A stretch of 64,000 nt of DNA from Halpernia humi (GCF_900108025.1 NZ_FNUS01000002.1:1-64000), one strand, 5' to 3'. Shown: positions 9,347 through 18,441, numbered from the stretch's first letter. A program made the numbers and translations. The notes: generated from the sequence alone by a model not told the origin.

Positions 9347-10588
9347 TTACTTCGGTGCTTCTACTTCAGAAAATAGTTTTTCTAGGCTGCCATTATAACT
9401 TTTAGTAATGGGTTTTCCGTCTCTTGAAAATGGTGCTAGAGTTCCGTCATCTACTTTTCCCCAAAGAACGTATTTTGCGGTGCCATCTACTTTGAAGAGA
9501 CCAAAATGGTTTTCGGAACCGGCAGGATTTGCGGCATCTTTCCAAATTTCATCAAATGCCTCAAAATAAAAACAAGTTATGTTTTCTTTATTGGTCCATG
9601 CTCTCATGGCGTCATAGTAGATTTTTTGTTTGTATTCGTCTGTTGCTCTAGATCCTTCGTTGCCATAAAAACCGTCTGAAGAACTTGCCCAGCCTGTTTC
9701 GCCAATATGTATTGGTTTATCTACGCCTAAACTTTCCATATAATTTTTTACGGCGGCATATTGCCCTTTTGCATAATTTTTGGCGCGCAACATTGCTGCA
9801 TCTATTTTTTCCTTCTTGCTGAGGTTTTTTTCAGATTCTGGCGTTTTCCAAAAATTGGGATTATAATGTGTGTCGTGCATTGGATAGGTGTGCATGGAAA
9901 TATAATCAACGGCTTTTATTAATTTTTCTAGATCTGGAGTGTGGTATTCTGATCCACCGCCTCCCCAAGAAGCAAAATTATCTGAACTTGTAATCCAAAT
10001 ATCTTTAGAAATTACATTTTCTTTTTTTAGTTTTTGGAGATAATTCACCCATTTTAATATAATGTTGGGCTGCACATAATAGCTTGTGGCCCATTTTACC
10101 ATTGCTTCATTTCCTACGGCAATTATTTTAACAATATCTGGATATTGCTTGGCAAGCGCCACAGCATTTTTTATTTCTAATTCATTTGCTTCTAGATTTT
10201 CTGCATTATGATTGGGTTCTAGATTGGTAAAAGCGTTTTCGCAATCAATCCAAACGCCAAGCATCATGTACATTTCAAATTTTGGATCTTCTTTTTTCAA
10301 TTCTTTGATGGCTTCTAGTACAATTGAAGATTCGTTGTATTTGGTTTTGTACGTTCTCACAATTTTGAAATTAAGCGCTGCCAAAATTTTCAAATCTTCT
10401 TTGGTTTGTTCTAAAGTCGGTCTCGCATCTCTATTATTTTCCCGATAACCACTGTAACAAATTGCTTGATAATTGGGGTTTCCAAGTATTTCTTTTGCAG
10501 TTTTATCTGAAGGTTTTGGAGCGGCAGTGCAAGAAATAATATTGGATAAAAGGAGCAAATAACTAACTAGTTTTGATAATAATTTCAT
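9347..10588 (-). CDS. GH17-like glycoside hydrolase lipoprotein
   Basis: The protein (413 residues) is a lipoprotein: a hydrophobic leader ends in the lipobox IISC with Cys20. The remainder resembles family 17 (clan GH-A, TIM barrel) glycosidases. The likely acid/base is Glu161 in AVGNEAM and the likely nucleophile Glu297 in HIGETGW, with SMHTYPM on strand 6 and YFEAFDE near the C-terminal barrel strands. GH17 enzymes act on beta-1,3-glucans, but the substrate of this branch is unproven. It is probably surface or periplasmic. The neighbouring genes are not carbohydrate genes, so the locus is not a polysaccharide utilisation locus. Confidence 0.8.
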   Translation of the reverse strand: MKLLSKLVSYLLLLSNIISCTAAPKPSDKTAKEILGNPNYQAICYSGYRENNRDARPTLEQTKEDLKILAALNFKIVRTYKTKYNESSIVLEAIKELKKEDPKFEMYMMLGVWIDCENAFTNLEPNHNAENLEANELEIKNAVALAKQYPDIVKIIAVGNEAMVKWATSYYVQPNIILKWVNYLQKLKKENVISKDIWITSSDNFASWGGGGSEYHTPDLEKLIKAVDYISMHTYPMHDTHYNPNFWKTPESEKNLSKKEKIDAAMLRAKNYAKGQYAAVKNYMESLGVDKPIHIGETGWASSSDGFYGNEGSRATDEYKQKIYYDAMRAWTNKENITCFYFEAFDEIWKDAANPAGSENHFGLFKVDGTAKYVLWGKVDDGTLAPFSRDGKPITKSYNGSLEKLFSEVEAPK

Positions 10589-10726
10589 GGTAAAGTTTTT
10601 TAATATATCGAAATTTGGTATTCTGAAAAATTTTATAGGCTTAAAATTAAATAAAAATATTATGAAACTTCAATCTATTTTGCAATAAAATTATGGTCTA
10701 TCAAAAGGCACTATTTTGCCAGTTTT

Positions 10727-11440
10727 TTAAAGCAAGAAATCTTCGCAATTGTTCTGGCTAATCACTTTGAAATCACTTTCTGGATAAGCTCCTGAAAATT
10801 GTTTCGGGACTTTTAAATTTGCTTTTGCATTCCATTTGAATTCAAATGCTTCTAATTTTCCATCGCTTTCTTCTAGCCAATCGCTTTCTTTTTGCTCTTT
10901 AGTGCGCCAAAACCAATAATTTTTCCATAATTGTTGGTAATTTAATTTTTTAATTCTTTCTGAAACCAAAAAGTTTTCCCACAACTTCCCAATATCTTCG
11001 CGGTTTTCTGCAATTGTGAAATTGGCGATTAAGGCATTGCGGATTCCATTATCATAAAAATAATTTTTTTTGCTGCTCTTCAGTTCATTTACGCTATTCG
11101 CCGATTCAAAAGAAGAACTTCCTGTAGCGATTAATTGTATGCTTGGAATTTCGTCTGTAATTAATTTTAATTTTAAACCAACATCCGGTATTCTTTGGGC
11201 TTCATCGATAATCACAAATTTTTTATTCCTGAAAAATTGTTTTAATCTTAAAAAATTTGGGTTTTCAAATAGATTTATAACGTCTTGTTCATCTGCATTT
11301 AGCCAAATATAATCGTTTTCGTTTTCGAAAATATTTTTCAGTAAAGTGGTTTTTCCCACTTGTCTTGCACCCATTAAAATGATGGCTTTTCCTTCATTAA
11401 ATTTTTGTTTCAGTTTTGCTTCCAAAAATCGTTTAACCAT
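10727..11440 (-). CDS. AAA ATPase (AAA_14/DUF4143 type) with an internal deletion
   Basis: The N-terminal part has Walker A GARQVGKTT (24-32), Walker B FVIIDEA (75-81) and the sensor TGSSS (107-111). The C-terminal part matches the end of the DUF4143 region (YFYDNGIRNALIANF, then LWENFLVSER and WFWRTKEQ). Members of this family are usually 370-400 residues, while this one is 237. The stretch that normally follows the sensor, including the winged-helix part of DUF4143, is missing. SVNE joins directly to LKSSKK at about residue 118-120, in frame. I infer an in-frame deletion of roughly 140 residues, possibly at a short NE-coding homology. The product may fold partly but is probably non-functional. 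Confidence 0.8.
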   Translation of the reverse strand: MVKRFLEAKLKQKFNEGKAIILMGARQVGKTTLLKNIFENENDYIWLNADEQDVINLFENPNFLRLKQFFRNKKFVIIDEAQRIPDVGLKLKLITDEIPSIQLIATGSSSFESANSVNELKSSKKNYFYDNGIRNALIANFTIAENREDIGKLWENFLVSERIKKLNYQQLWKNYWFWRTKEQKESDWLEESDGKLEAFEFKWNAKANLKVPKQFSGAYPESDFKVISQNNCEDFLL

Positions 11441-11513
11441 AATGTTGCCATTTTTATTAAAAAAAATTCAACTTTTTTGGATTTTAGCGAAATTACAGAA
11501 CTTTTTACACTAA

Positions 11514-11542
11514 CCTTGTCAAGGTTTTGAACCTTGACAAGG
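11514..11542 (+). repeat. Perfect palindrome of the CCTTGTCAAGG type
   Basis: CCTTGTCAAGGTT (11514-11526) and AACCTTGACAAGG (11530-11542) form a perfect 13-base-pair stem with a TTG loop. A degenerate second copy lies at 11595-11627 and a related palindrome is at 32591-32623. There is no T run directly after it, so a terminator role is not supported on either strand. Confidence 0.8.
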
Positions 11543-11594
11543 ATAGTTGCGTGGGATTTTAAAGTCTGTTATTTTTTTTGTCGATTCTTTTCAG

Positions 11595-11627
11595 AACCTT
11601 GTCAAGGTTTTGAAACTTGAAAAGGTT
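11595..11627 (+). repeat. Imperfect copy of the CCTTGTCAAGG palindrome
   Basis: AACCTTGTCAAGGTTTTG is followed by AAACTTGAAAAGGTT, the same design as the copy at 11514-11542 with two substitutions in the right arm. Together with copy C of the GC-rich repeat at 11668, these elements account for most of the 302 bases between the deleted ATPase gene and pyrC. Confidence 0.7.
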
Positions 11628-11667
11628 AGTAAAATTAAAAAACAAATCTTGTTTTATACACGAAACT

Positions 11668-11734
11668 GCGCCCCGACTTGAACGGAAATCCCCGCCGCGG
11701 CGGGATTGGGAGTGGAAGGCGGAAATTGGCGCCC
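11668..11734 (+). repeat. Variable-stem GC-rich repeat, copy C
   Basis: Outer arms GCGCC (11668-11672) and GGCGC (11728-11732) are complementary, as in copy B. The central palindrome CCCGCCGCGGCGGG (11691-11704) is identical to that of copy A, and the right flank GATTGGGAGTGGAAG is identical to copy B. The copy therefore mixes features of two other copies. It lies 8 bases past the pyrC stop. Confidence 0.75.
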
Positions 11735-11742
11735 AACTAAAA

Positions 11743-13080
11743 TTAAACTCGCTCAAACAGCAATCTTTCGCCGCATTTTTCTTGATTAATTTCACCGTTT
11801 TCATAAACCAAATTTCCATTCACGAAAGTATGCGTTATTTTTGAATGAAAAGTTGTTCCTTCAAACGGGCTCCAACCGCATTTTGCTAAAATATTTTCTT
11901 TTGAAACTGTGTATTTTTCATTCAAATCTACCAAAACTAAATCTGCCTTAAAACCTTCTTTTAGAAAACCACGTTTTTCAATTTCAAACAAAATGGCAGG
12001 ATTATGACACATTTTTTCTACCAATTTTACCAAAGATATTTTCCCGTTTTTATAATGTTCAAGCATTTGATTTAAAGCGTGTTGCACCAAAGGCCCGCCA
12101 GACGGCGCTTGCAAATATTTTTGAGATTTTTCTTCCAAAGTATGCGGCGCGTGATCGGTTGCAACTACGTCAATTCTATCATCTAAAAGCGCTTTCCACA
12201 GTGCATCTTGGTCTTTTTGGGTTTTTATGGCAGGATTCCATTTGATGAAATTTCCTTTTACTGAATAATCTTTATCGCTAAAACTTAGGTGATGCACACA
12301 AACTTCTGCCGTAATTTTTTTCTCTTTTAAAGGAATATTATTTTGAAATAAATCCATTTCCTTTGCTGTTGAAAGATGAAAAACATGCAATCTTGCGCCC
12401 GTTTTTTTGGCCAAATCAATGGCTTTTGAAGATGAAATGTAGCAAGCGTCTTCACTTCTAATAATCGGATGCATTTCTACGGGAATATCTTCGCCGTATT
12501 TTTCTTTGGCTTTTGCTAAATTTTCTTTTATCGTAGTTTCATCTTCGCAGTGAACGGCGATTAATAATTTAACATTCGAAAAAATTTTCTCTAAACTTTC
12601 TGGATTATCAACGAGCATATTTCCTGTTGAAGAACCGAGAAAAAGTTTAATTCCCGCCACATTTCTGGGATTTGTTTTTAGTAATTCTTCCAAATTATCA
12701 TTAGTTCCGCCCATCATAAAAGAATAATTGGCGTAAGAATTTTTGGAGGCAATTTTATATTTTTCTTCTAAAACTTCTTGCGTCACAGCATTTGGAACTG
12801 TGTTGGGTTGCTCAATAAAACTCGTGATTCCGCCAGCAATTGCGGCGCGAGATTCGCTTTCAATATCGCCTTTCCAAGTTAGGCCTGGTTCGCGGAAATG
12901 CACTTGGTCGTCTATAATTCCAGGTAAAAGATATTTTCCTGAAGCGTCAATTATTTTATCAACATTTTCTTCTGAAATATTTTGTGCAATTTTTTTAATT
13001 AAATCATTTTCTATGAGCAAATCACTTTCAAAAATTTGGTTTTCATTGACGAGTTTGGCGTTTTTTATTAAAATTTTCAT
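11743..13080 (-). CDS. pyrC: Dihydroorotase
   Basis: This 445-residue amidohydrolase catalyses ring closure of carbamoyl aspartate to dihydroorotate in pyrimidine synthesis. The motifs are DDQVHFREPG (58-66 region), AGIKLFLGSSTGNM, IAVHCEDE, RLHVFHLSTAKE and VATDHAPH, which supply the metal ligands and the base. The usual HxH metal pair reads QVH here, so the first His is replaced by Gln. I recall the same form from other Bacteroidetes dihydroorotases, so it may be lineage-typical. A -7-like box TAAATTTG (plus 13134-13141) lies upstream on the minus strand, without a clear -33 element. No other pyr gene is adjacent. Confidence 0.93.
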   Translation of the reverse strand: MKILIKNAKLVNENQIFESDLLIENDLIKKIAQNISEENVDKIIDASGKYLLPGIIDDQVHFREPGLTWKGDIESESRAAIAGGITSFIEQPNTVPNAVTQEVLEEKYKIASKNSYANYSFMMGGTNDNLEELLKTNPRNVAGIKLFLGSSTGNMLVDNPESLEKIFSNVKLLIAVHCEDETTIKENLAKAKEKYGEDIPVEMHPIIRSEDACYISSSKAIDLAKKTGARLHVFHLSTAKEMDLFQNNIPLKEKKITAEVCVHHLSFSDKDYSVKGNFIKWNPAIKTQKDQDALWKALLDDRIDVVATDHAPHTLEEKSQKYLQAPSGGPLVQHALNQMLEHYKNGKISLVKLVEKMCHNPAILFEIEKRGFLKEGFKADLVLVDLNEKYTVSKENILAKCGWSPFEGTTFHSKITHTFVNGNLVYENGEINQEKCGERLLFERV

Positions 13081-13192
13081 GTCTTGAGATTGGAGGTTTA
13101 GAGATTAAAAAATTTCTTAAACAAGGATTTAGACAAATTTAAGTATTATCAACTTAAGAAAAAACTCTTTTAAAATCTCGAATCTAAATAAT

Positions 13193-13200
13193 TATCTTTG
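13193..13200 (+). promoter_or_regulatory. -7 box upstream of the flippase gene
   Basis: TATCTTTG matches TAnnTTTG and lies 18 bases before the TTG start of the flippase gene. The -33 position holds TTTT rather than TTTG, so the promoter is weak or only partly recognised. A divergent -7 box for pyrC is at 13134-13141. Confidence 0.45.
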
Positions 13201-13218
13201 CAAAAAACTAATTAGATT

Positions 13219-14667
13219 TTGTATAAAAAATTATTGGGACAAACGGCAATTTATGGTTTAAGCACGGTTATTATCCGCCTTTTTCCATTTATCATTTCGC
13301 CAATTGTTACCGCAAGATTTGGCCCCACTGCTTTAGCACCTTTTATTGATTTTTATTCCGTTGCAGGAATTATCATTGTTTTGCTTTCGCACGGCATGGA
13401 AACCACTTTTTTTCGGTTTGCAGAAAAAGAACAAGATTCTCGGAAACTGATTTCTACAGCCACTTTAAGTGTGGTTTTTGCGTCACTTATTTTTGTCATT
13501 TTTTCATATATTTTCCGAGTAGATTTAGCCATTGCTTTCAAAACGCCAGATCAAATTAATCTATTATTAATGATTGTTTTTGTTTTAGGTTTAGATGGTT
13601 TAAGCACGATGCCGTTTGTGATTTTAAGAAAAACGGGACGTCCAAAGAAATATGCTGTGATCAAAATTATAAACGGTGTCATTAATTTTTTGCTGGTTTT
13701 ATTTTTTTTAGTTCTACTTCCGAGATTGGGAAACACAGGATTTTTAGGTTTAAAATATAATGCGAGTTTAGGAATTGGTTACGTTTTTATTGCTAATTTA
13801 GTGGCAAGTGGCGTTACTTTTTTGCTGCTTTTTCAGGAATTAAAAAGTGTAAGAATTACTGCTTTCGATTGGCAATTATGGAAAAAAATGATGGCTTATT
13901 CTTGGCCGATTACAATTGCAGGTTTAGCGGGCGTTGTAAACGAAACCATGGATCGCCAGTTTTTAAAATATTTATTACCCGACGGAATTAATACTGAGCA
14001 AATGGCAATTTACGGCGCTGTTTGCAAAATTGTGACTTTTCTCACTTTATTCAGACAAGCCTATTTATTAGGAATAGAACCTTTCTTTTTCTCTCATGCA
14101 AAAAACGAAAATTCTGGTAATTCTTACGCAAAATTAATGGATATGTTTGTGGTAGTAAACTGCGTTATACTTTTGGCCTTATGTGCGAATTTGAATTGGT
14201 TGGCGCATTTTTATTTAAGAAATCCTGCGTATAATATTGGGATTCCGATTGTACCGATTGTTTTGATGGCAGCCGTTTTTCTGGGTATTTATCTCAATAT
14301 GTCTGTTTGGTATAAATTGTCTGATAAAACTATTTTTGGTGCTTATCTTTCTGGGTTAGGTGCAATTGTAACCATTGCGATAAATGTTTATTTTATTCCA
14401 AAATATGGGTTTTGGGCTTCAACTTGGGCTACTTTTTTTTCCTATTTTTCTATGATGACGGTTTCCTATTTCTTAGGTCAGTATTATTATCCTGTTCCAT
14501 ACCACCTAAAGAAAATTTTGCTTTATTTAGGTGGAAGCATATTATTTTCGGTGCTTTCTTTTTATGTTTTTAAAGGAAATTTAGTTATTGGGAACGCACT
14601 ATTATTATTGTATATTGCAATAATTAGCATTATTGAAAAAGACCAAATAAAAAGACTCATTCGGTAA
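13219..14667 (+). CDS. Oligosaccharide/lipid flippase (MOP superfamily, Wzx-like)
   Basis: A 482-residue polytopic inner-membrane protein with about 12-14 hydrophobic helices and the N-terminal signature YKKLLGQTAIYGLSTVI of the polysaccharide-export flippase family. Such proteins translocate lipid-linked saccharides. The start is a TTG codon: no ATG exists before residue 12, and the conserved N terminus requires this start. The next gene encodes a sugar nucleotidyltransferase in the same direction, which fits an envelope-polysaccharide role. The substrate is not determinable from sequence. Confidence 0.85.
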   Translation: MYKKLLGQTAIYGLSTVIIRLFPFIISPIVTARFGPTALAPFIDFYSVAGIIIVLLSHGMETTFFRFAEKEQDSRKLISTATLSVVFASLIFVIFSYIFRVDLAIAFKTPDQINLLLMIVFVLGLDGLSTMPFVILRKTGRPKKYAVIKIINGVINFLLVLFFLVLLPRLGNTGFLGLKYNASLGIGYVFIANLVASGVTFLLLFQELKSVRITAFDWQLWKKMMAYSWPITIAGLAGVVNETMDRQFLKYLLPDGINTEQMAIYGAVCKIVTFLTLFRQAYLLGIEPFFFSHAKNENSGNSYAKLMDMFVVVNCVILLALCANLNWLAHFYLRNPAYNIGIPIVPIVLMAAVFLGIYLNMSVWYKLSDKTIFGAYLSGLGAIVTIAINVYFIPKYGFWASTWATFFSYFSMMTVSYFLGQYYYPVPYHLKKILLYLGGSILFSVLSFYVFKGNLVIGNALLLLYIAIISIIEKDQIKRLIR

Positions 14668-14683
14668 TTTTAGAAAAATATAG

Positions 14684-14691
14684 TAGTTTTG
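14684..14691 (+). promoter_or_regulatory. -7 box upstream of the nucleotidyltransferase gene
   Basis: TAGTTTTG fits TAnnTTTG and lies in the 60-base gap before the ATG at 14728. The -33 element is unclear. It suggests that the nucleotidyltransferase gene has its own promoter besides any read-through from the flippase gene. Confidence 0.4.
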
Positions 14692-14727
14692 CACATCTAA
14701 TAAAAATTAGAAAAAAGAATTAAAATT

Positions 14728-15753
14728 ATGAAAATAATAGTTCCAATGGCTGGAAGAGGTTCCAGACTTAGACCACACACACTTACTGTTCCAAAACCAC
14801 TCATCCCAATTGCGGGAAAGCCAATTGTGCAAAGATTGGTAGAAGATATTGCAAAAGTTGCGGGAGAAAATGTGGATGAAATCGCTTTTATTATTGGAGA
14901 TTTTGGAGTAGAAGCCGAAAAATCGTTAATGAAAATTGCAGAAAGTCTTGGCGCAAAAGGAACAATTTATGTTCAAGACGAACCGCTTGGCACGGCACAC
15001 GCTATAAAATGTGCAGAAGATTCTATGCAAGGCGACGTAGTTGTGGCTTTTGCAGACACTTTATTTAAAGCAGATTTTAAATTAGATACCAATTCTGACG
15101 GCGTAATTTGGGTGAAAAAAGTAGATGATCCTTCCGCTTTTGGTGTGGTGAAATTGGATGATTATGGTTTTATCACAGATTTCGTAGAAAAACCAAAAGA
15201 ATTTGTCTCAGATTTAGCCATTATCGGGATTTATTATTTCCGAAGTGCAGAAAAATTAATGGAAGAAATAAATTACATTATTTCTAATGATATTAAAGAA
15301 GGCGGCGAATACCAATTGACGCGTGCTTTGGAAAATCTTCGCCAAAAAGGCGCAAAGTTTTCTCTTGGTAAAGTCGATGATTGGATGGATTGTGGAAACA
15401 AAAATGCAACAGTAGAAACCAACGGTAAAGTTTTGAAATATGAAGCCGAAGCAATGTCGCATTTTCCATCTTCTGCAGAAATAGAAAACTGTATGATTAT
15501 TCCACCATGTTTTATCGGTGAAAACGTGAAGATTAAAAATTCTAAAATTGGGCCATGTGTTTCTTTAGGGAACAATACTGTAGTAATCAATTCTAATATA
15601 GACAATTCATTAATCCAAGAAAACACGGTGATTGATCACGGTAATTTAAGCAATTCTATGATAGGGAATTCTGCGCATTATTATGGCGTTGCAAGAGAAA
15701 TTTCTTTGGGAGATTTTTCAGTTTTAGATTTTCTGTCTAAAGGCGAGAATTAA
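14728..15753 (+). CDS. Sugar-1-phosphate nucleotidyltransferase
   Basis: The 341-residue protein has the nucleotidyltransferase fold with the pyrophosphorylase signature AGRGSRLRPHT (residues 8-17), then VPKPLIPIAGKPI. The C-terminal third shows hexapeptide-like repeats (NCMIIPPCFIGENVKIKNSK) forming a left-handed beta-helix. Such enzymes activate a sugar phosphate with a nucleoside triphosphate (for example to dTDP- or GDP-sugar). The exact sugar and nucleotide are uncertain. The position beside a flippase gene suggests supply of precursors for envelope glycans. Confidence 0.88.
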   Translation: MKIIVPMAGRGSRLRPHTLTVPKPLIPIAGKPIVQRLVEDIAKVAGENVDEIAFIIGDFGVEAEKSLMKIAESLGAKGTIYVQDEPLGTAHAIKCAEDSMQGDVVVAFADTLFKADFKLDTNSDGVIWVKKVDDPSAFGVVKLDDYGFITDFVEKPKEFVSDLAIIGIYYFRSAEKLMEEINYIISNDIKEGGEYQLTRALENLRQKGAKFSLGKVDDWMDCGNKNATVETNGKVLKYEAEAMSHFPSSAEIENCMIIPPCFIGENVKIKNSKIGPCVSLGNNTVVINSNIDNSLIQENTVIDHGNLSNSMIGNSAHYYGVAREISLGDFSVLDFLSKGEN

Positions 15754-15842
15754 ATGAAAAACTTTTCCGAAAATAAAAGCAAATCAGTGTTTAAAGCACA
15801 AAATGGCGCAAAAATTGTAAACTTTCGGTTTAAAAAAAATTT

Positions 15843-16637
15843 ATGAAGAAGTTCTTTGTCTTAATTTTTTGCGCACTTATTCTAGGCTCATGCAAAACGA
15901 AAACCGCGATTAATAAACCTATTGATAGCAATGCAGAATTAGCATCATCTAAAGTATTTTACAATTCTATTTTAAAAGAATCTACCTACGAAGGCCTTAA
16001 AATTAATAGCAAAGTAAATATAGAAAACGGTAGTTTTATCCCCACATTAGACGCCACAATTTACCTTGAAAAAGATCAAAAAGTTTGGCTAAATATTACC
16101 GCTTTATTTTTGCAAATGGCACGCGGAATCGCAACAACAGATGGCATAAAAGCCTACGAAAAATACAATAAAACCTATATAGATTCAGATTTTAGCTACT
16201 TAAATCAGCTTTTGAATGTTAATTTTATAGATCTGAAATCTTTGCAAAATTTGCTAATTGGCAAAACTTTCATTCCAATCGACGAAAATGATTTTAAACT
16301 GACGAGAAATGCAGAAAATTATACTTTAACTTCAATAAAAAATCAAGAAATAAAAAGCAACGGAAAAGTAAGCGAATATGCAATAAAAATGGTTTATAAC
16401 ACAGATTTTAATTTAGAAAGCGTGAGTTTAAAAGATGCCAGTTCTGATGATAATTTGGAAGTTTTCTACAGCAACTGGGAAATAGTAAATAATATTCCCT
16501 TGCCACAAAACGTTAAAATAATTATAAATGGTAAGAAAAGGAGCGAAATTTTATTAGAAAACACGAAATTTGACTTTTCTAAAATGGAAACGCCGTATTC
16601 CGTCCCAAATAATTATAAGAAAACTGTTATTAGATGA
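15843..16637 (+). CDS. DUF4292 lipoprotein
   Basis: This 264-residue protein begins with a lipoprotein signal ending ILGSC (Cys17) and then carries a DUF4292 domain of alternating beta strands, recalling LolA/LolB-like lipoprotein-binding folds. The stretch LKINSKVNIENGSFIPTLDA and the later VWLNITALFLQMARG are typical. The role is unproven; lipid or lipoprotein handling at the outer membrane is an inference from the fold. The stop overlaps the start of the next gene by four bases (ATGA), showing translational coupling with the EnvC-like protein. Confidence 0.8.
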   Translation: MKKFFVLIFCALILGSCKTKTAINKPIDSNAELASSKVFYNSILKESTYEGLKINSKVNIENGSFIPTLDATIYLEKDQKVWLNITALFLQMARGIATTDGIKAYEKYNKTYIDSDFSYLNQLLNVNFIDLKSLQNLLIGKTFIPIDENDFKLTRNAENYTLTSIKNQEIKSNGKVSEYAIKMVYNTDFNLESVSLKDASSDDNLEVFYSNWEIVNNIPLPQNVKIIINGKKRSEILLENTKFDFSKMETPYSVPNNYKKTVIR

Positions 16638-18190
16638 TTTTAAAGAAAGTAATTTTTTTTATCGGGCTGCTTTTTGTAGGTCTTTTTTCTGCACAGAAAA
16701 AGGAGCAATTGCAACAAGAAAATGCCGCACTTAAAAAACAAATTGCTTCTATTAATGCTAATTTGGCCAAAACCCAGAGCCAATCTAAACTTTCTGTGGC
16801 TTATTTAAACGGTGTAAATCAAAAAATTCAACTTCGCGAGAAAGTCTATAGCAATACGCAAAAAGAAAAAAGATTAATAGAAGATGATATTTATCTTCGT
16901 CAACTAGAAATCAACCGCCAAAATAGAGAATTGGCAATTTTAAGGAAAAATTATGCTGATGTTTTGGTGAATGCTTACAAAAACAAAGGTGTGCAGAATA
17001 AAGTGACCTTTATTCTATCTTCAAAAAATTTAGGCGAAGCGTTGAGGAGAGTTCAATATTTGAAGCAATATTCTGATTACCAAGACAAAAAAGCAGCAGA
17101 AATTACTAATGCGGCTATTGTTTTAAAACGTAGCATTGCATCGAGACAAAAATCAGTGAAAGAGAAAGAAAATTTACTCGCCAACCAAGAGAAAGATTTG
17201 CAGACTATAAATATAGAAAAGGTTCAAAAAGAAAAGTTATTGGCAGATTTTAAAGCCAATGAAACCAAACTTACAGCAGAATTGAAGCAAAAGCAAGCGC
17301 AATCTAATGCATTAGAGGCTAAAATCCGAACTATTATTAATGAAGAAATAAAATTAGCCAAAGCAAAAGCGGAAGCCGAGAAAAAAGCGGAAGCCGAAAG
17401 AGTAAGATTAGCGAAAATAGCCGCAGACAGAGAAAAAGCAAGAATTGATGCGGAAAACAAAGCCAAAGCAGACGCCTTAGAAAAAGCCAGAAGAGATGCG
17501 GATATAGCAGCAAAAAAAGCCGCTGATCTCGCAGCAAAGAAAGCGGAAGAAGAAAAAAAACGTATTGCTGATGCCGCAAAAGCAGATGCTAACGCGCGTG
17601 ATGAAGAAAGAAGAGTTGCAGCAGCCAAAGATGCTGTTGCCGCAGCAAATGCTTCAAAAATTGCAGCTAATAAAGCGGCCGAAGCAAGAGCCGCCGAAGA
17701 GGCGTTAGAAAAAAGCAAAAACGAAGAAAAAAAGGCCGCTGAAAGCAAAGCAAACAAAAACTTTGGCGTAAATCCCAACTTGTCGGGAAGCAGCTTTTCT
17801 GCAAACCGCGGTAAAATAAGTATGCCGGTTAGAGGCACCATTACACATAGATTTGGACGGCAGCAGCACCCCGTTTTCAAAAATATTGTAGAAGACAATA
17901 TCGGTATAAAAATAGCGGTTTCTGCGGGTACGAATGCGCAGTGTGTATTTCCCGGTGTGGTTTCTAGAATTATAGCAGATGGTGACTCGAGAACCGTGAT
18001 TGTGAAACACGGCGATTATTTCACAGTGTACAGCAACCTTTCTAGCACTAATGTTTCGGTTAACCAAAATGTGGCTGCGGGAACAGTGGTCGGACAAGTC
18101 GGGAAAGATTTTGATGGCACTTACACATTAGATTTTCAAGTCTGGAATGGAAATACGCCGGTTGATCCTTTAGGTTGGGTTTCTTATTAA
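16634..18190 (+). CDS. EnvC-like murein hydrolase activator with degenerate M23 domain
   Basis: The 518-residue protein has a signal peptide (ends LFSAQ), a long coiled-coil region (about residues 20-240), an Ala/Lys/Glu-rich helix (about 240-375) and a C-terminal LytM/M23 domain (about 395-518). In the M23 domain the zinc-binding HxxGxD reads DNIGIKI and the HxH motif reads LDFQV. Only the isolated HG in VKHGDYFTVYSNL remains. It is therefore probably not a peptidase but an amidase activator like EnvC, acting in daughter-cell separation. It overlaps DUF4292 by four bases and sits close to tatA, as in many Flavobacteriia. Confidence 0.88.
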   Translation: MILKKVIFFIGLLFVGLFSAQKKEQLQQENAALKKQIASINANLAKTQSQSKLSVAYLNGVNQKIQLREKVYSNTQKEKRLIEDDIYLRQLEINRQNRELAILRKNYADVLVNAYKNKGVQNKVTFILSSKNLGEALRRVQYLKQYSDYQDKKAAEITNAAIVLKRSIASRQKSVKEKENLLANQEKDLQTINIEKVQKEKLLADFKANETKLTAELKQKQAQSNALEAKIRTIINEEIKLAKAKAEAEKKAEAERVRLAKIAADREKARIDAENKAKADALEKARRDADIAAKKAADLAAKKAEEEKKRIADAAKADANARDEERRVAAAKDAVAAANASKIAANKAAEARAAEEALEKSKNEEKKAAESKANKNFGVNPNLSGSSFSANRGKISMPVRGTITHRFGRQQHPVFKNIVEDNIGIKIAVSAGTNAQCVFPGVVSRIIADGDSRTVIVKHGDYFTVYSNLSSTNVSVNQNVAAGTVVGQVGKDFDGTYTLDFQVWNGNTPVDPLGWVSY

Positions 18191-18221
18191 AAAATAATAT
18201 AACTTTGTTAAAATTTTCAAA

Positions 18222-18419
18222 ATGATTACAATTACTATACTAAATTTATCTTGGCAACATATTTTAATAATTGCCTTAGTTTTAATTCTACTTTTCGGAG
18301 GTAAAAAAATCCCAGAATTGATGCGTGGAGTAGGTTCTGGCATTAAAGAATTTAAAGACGCTGTTAAGGAAGACGACAAAAAACCATCGGCGGATAATAC
18401 ATCAGATAAAAACCAATAG
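18222..18419 (+). CDS. tatA: Twin-arginine translocase subunit TatA/E
   Basis: The protein has 65 residues, with one N-terminal transmembrane helix (about 8-25), the hinge [10 protein letters not shown], then an amphipathic helix [16 protein letters not shown] and a charged tail, the standard TatA layout. TatA oligomerises to allow folded proteins through the inner membrane, together with TatC, which is not in this window. A -7-like TAACTTTG (18200-18207) lies 14 bases before the ATG. It follows the EnvC-like gene by 31 bases. Confidence 0.93.
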   Translation: MITITILNLSWQHILIIALVLILLFGGKKIPELMRGVGSGIKEFKDAVKEDDKKPSADNTSDKNQ

Positions 18420-18441
18420 CCGAGTTTAAAACAATAGAGAT

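Noticed and set aside
17224-17898. 224-residue open frame opposite the EnvC-like gene
   Set aside because: It is a shadow of the Ala/Lys/Glu-rich coiled region and has a Ser/Ala/Phe-rich low-complexity composition.
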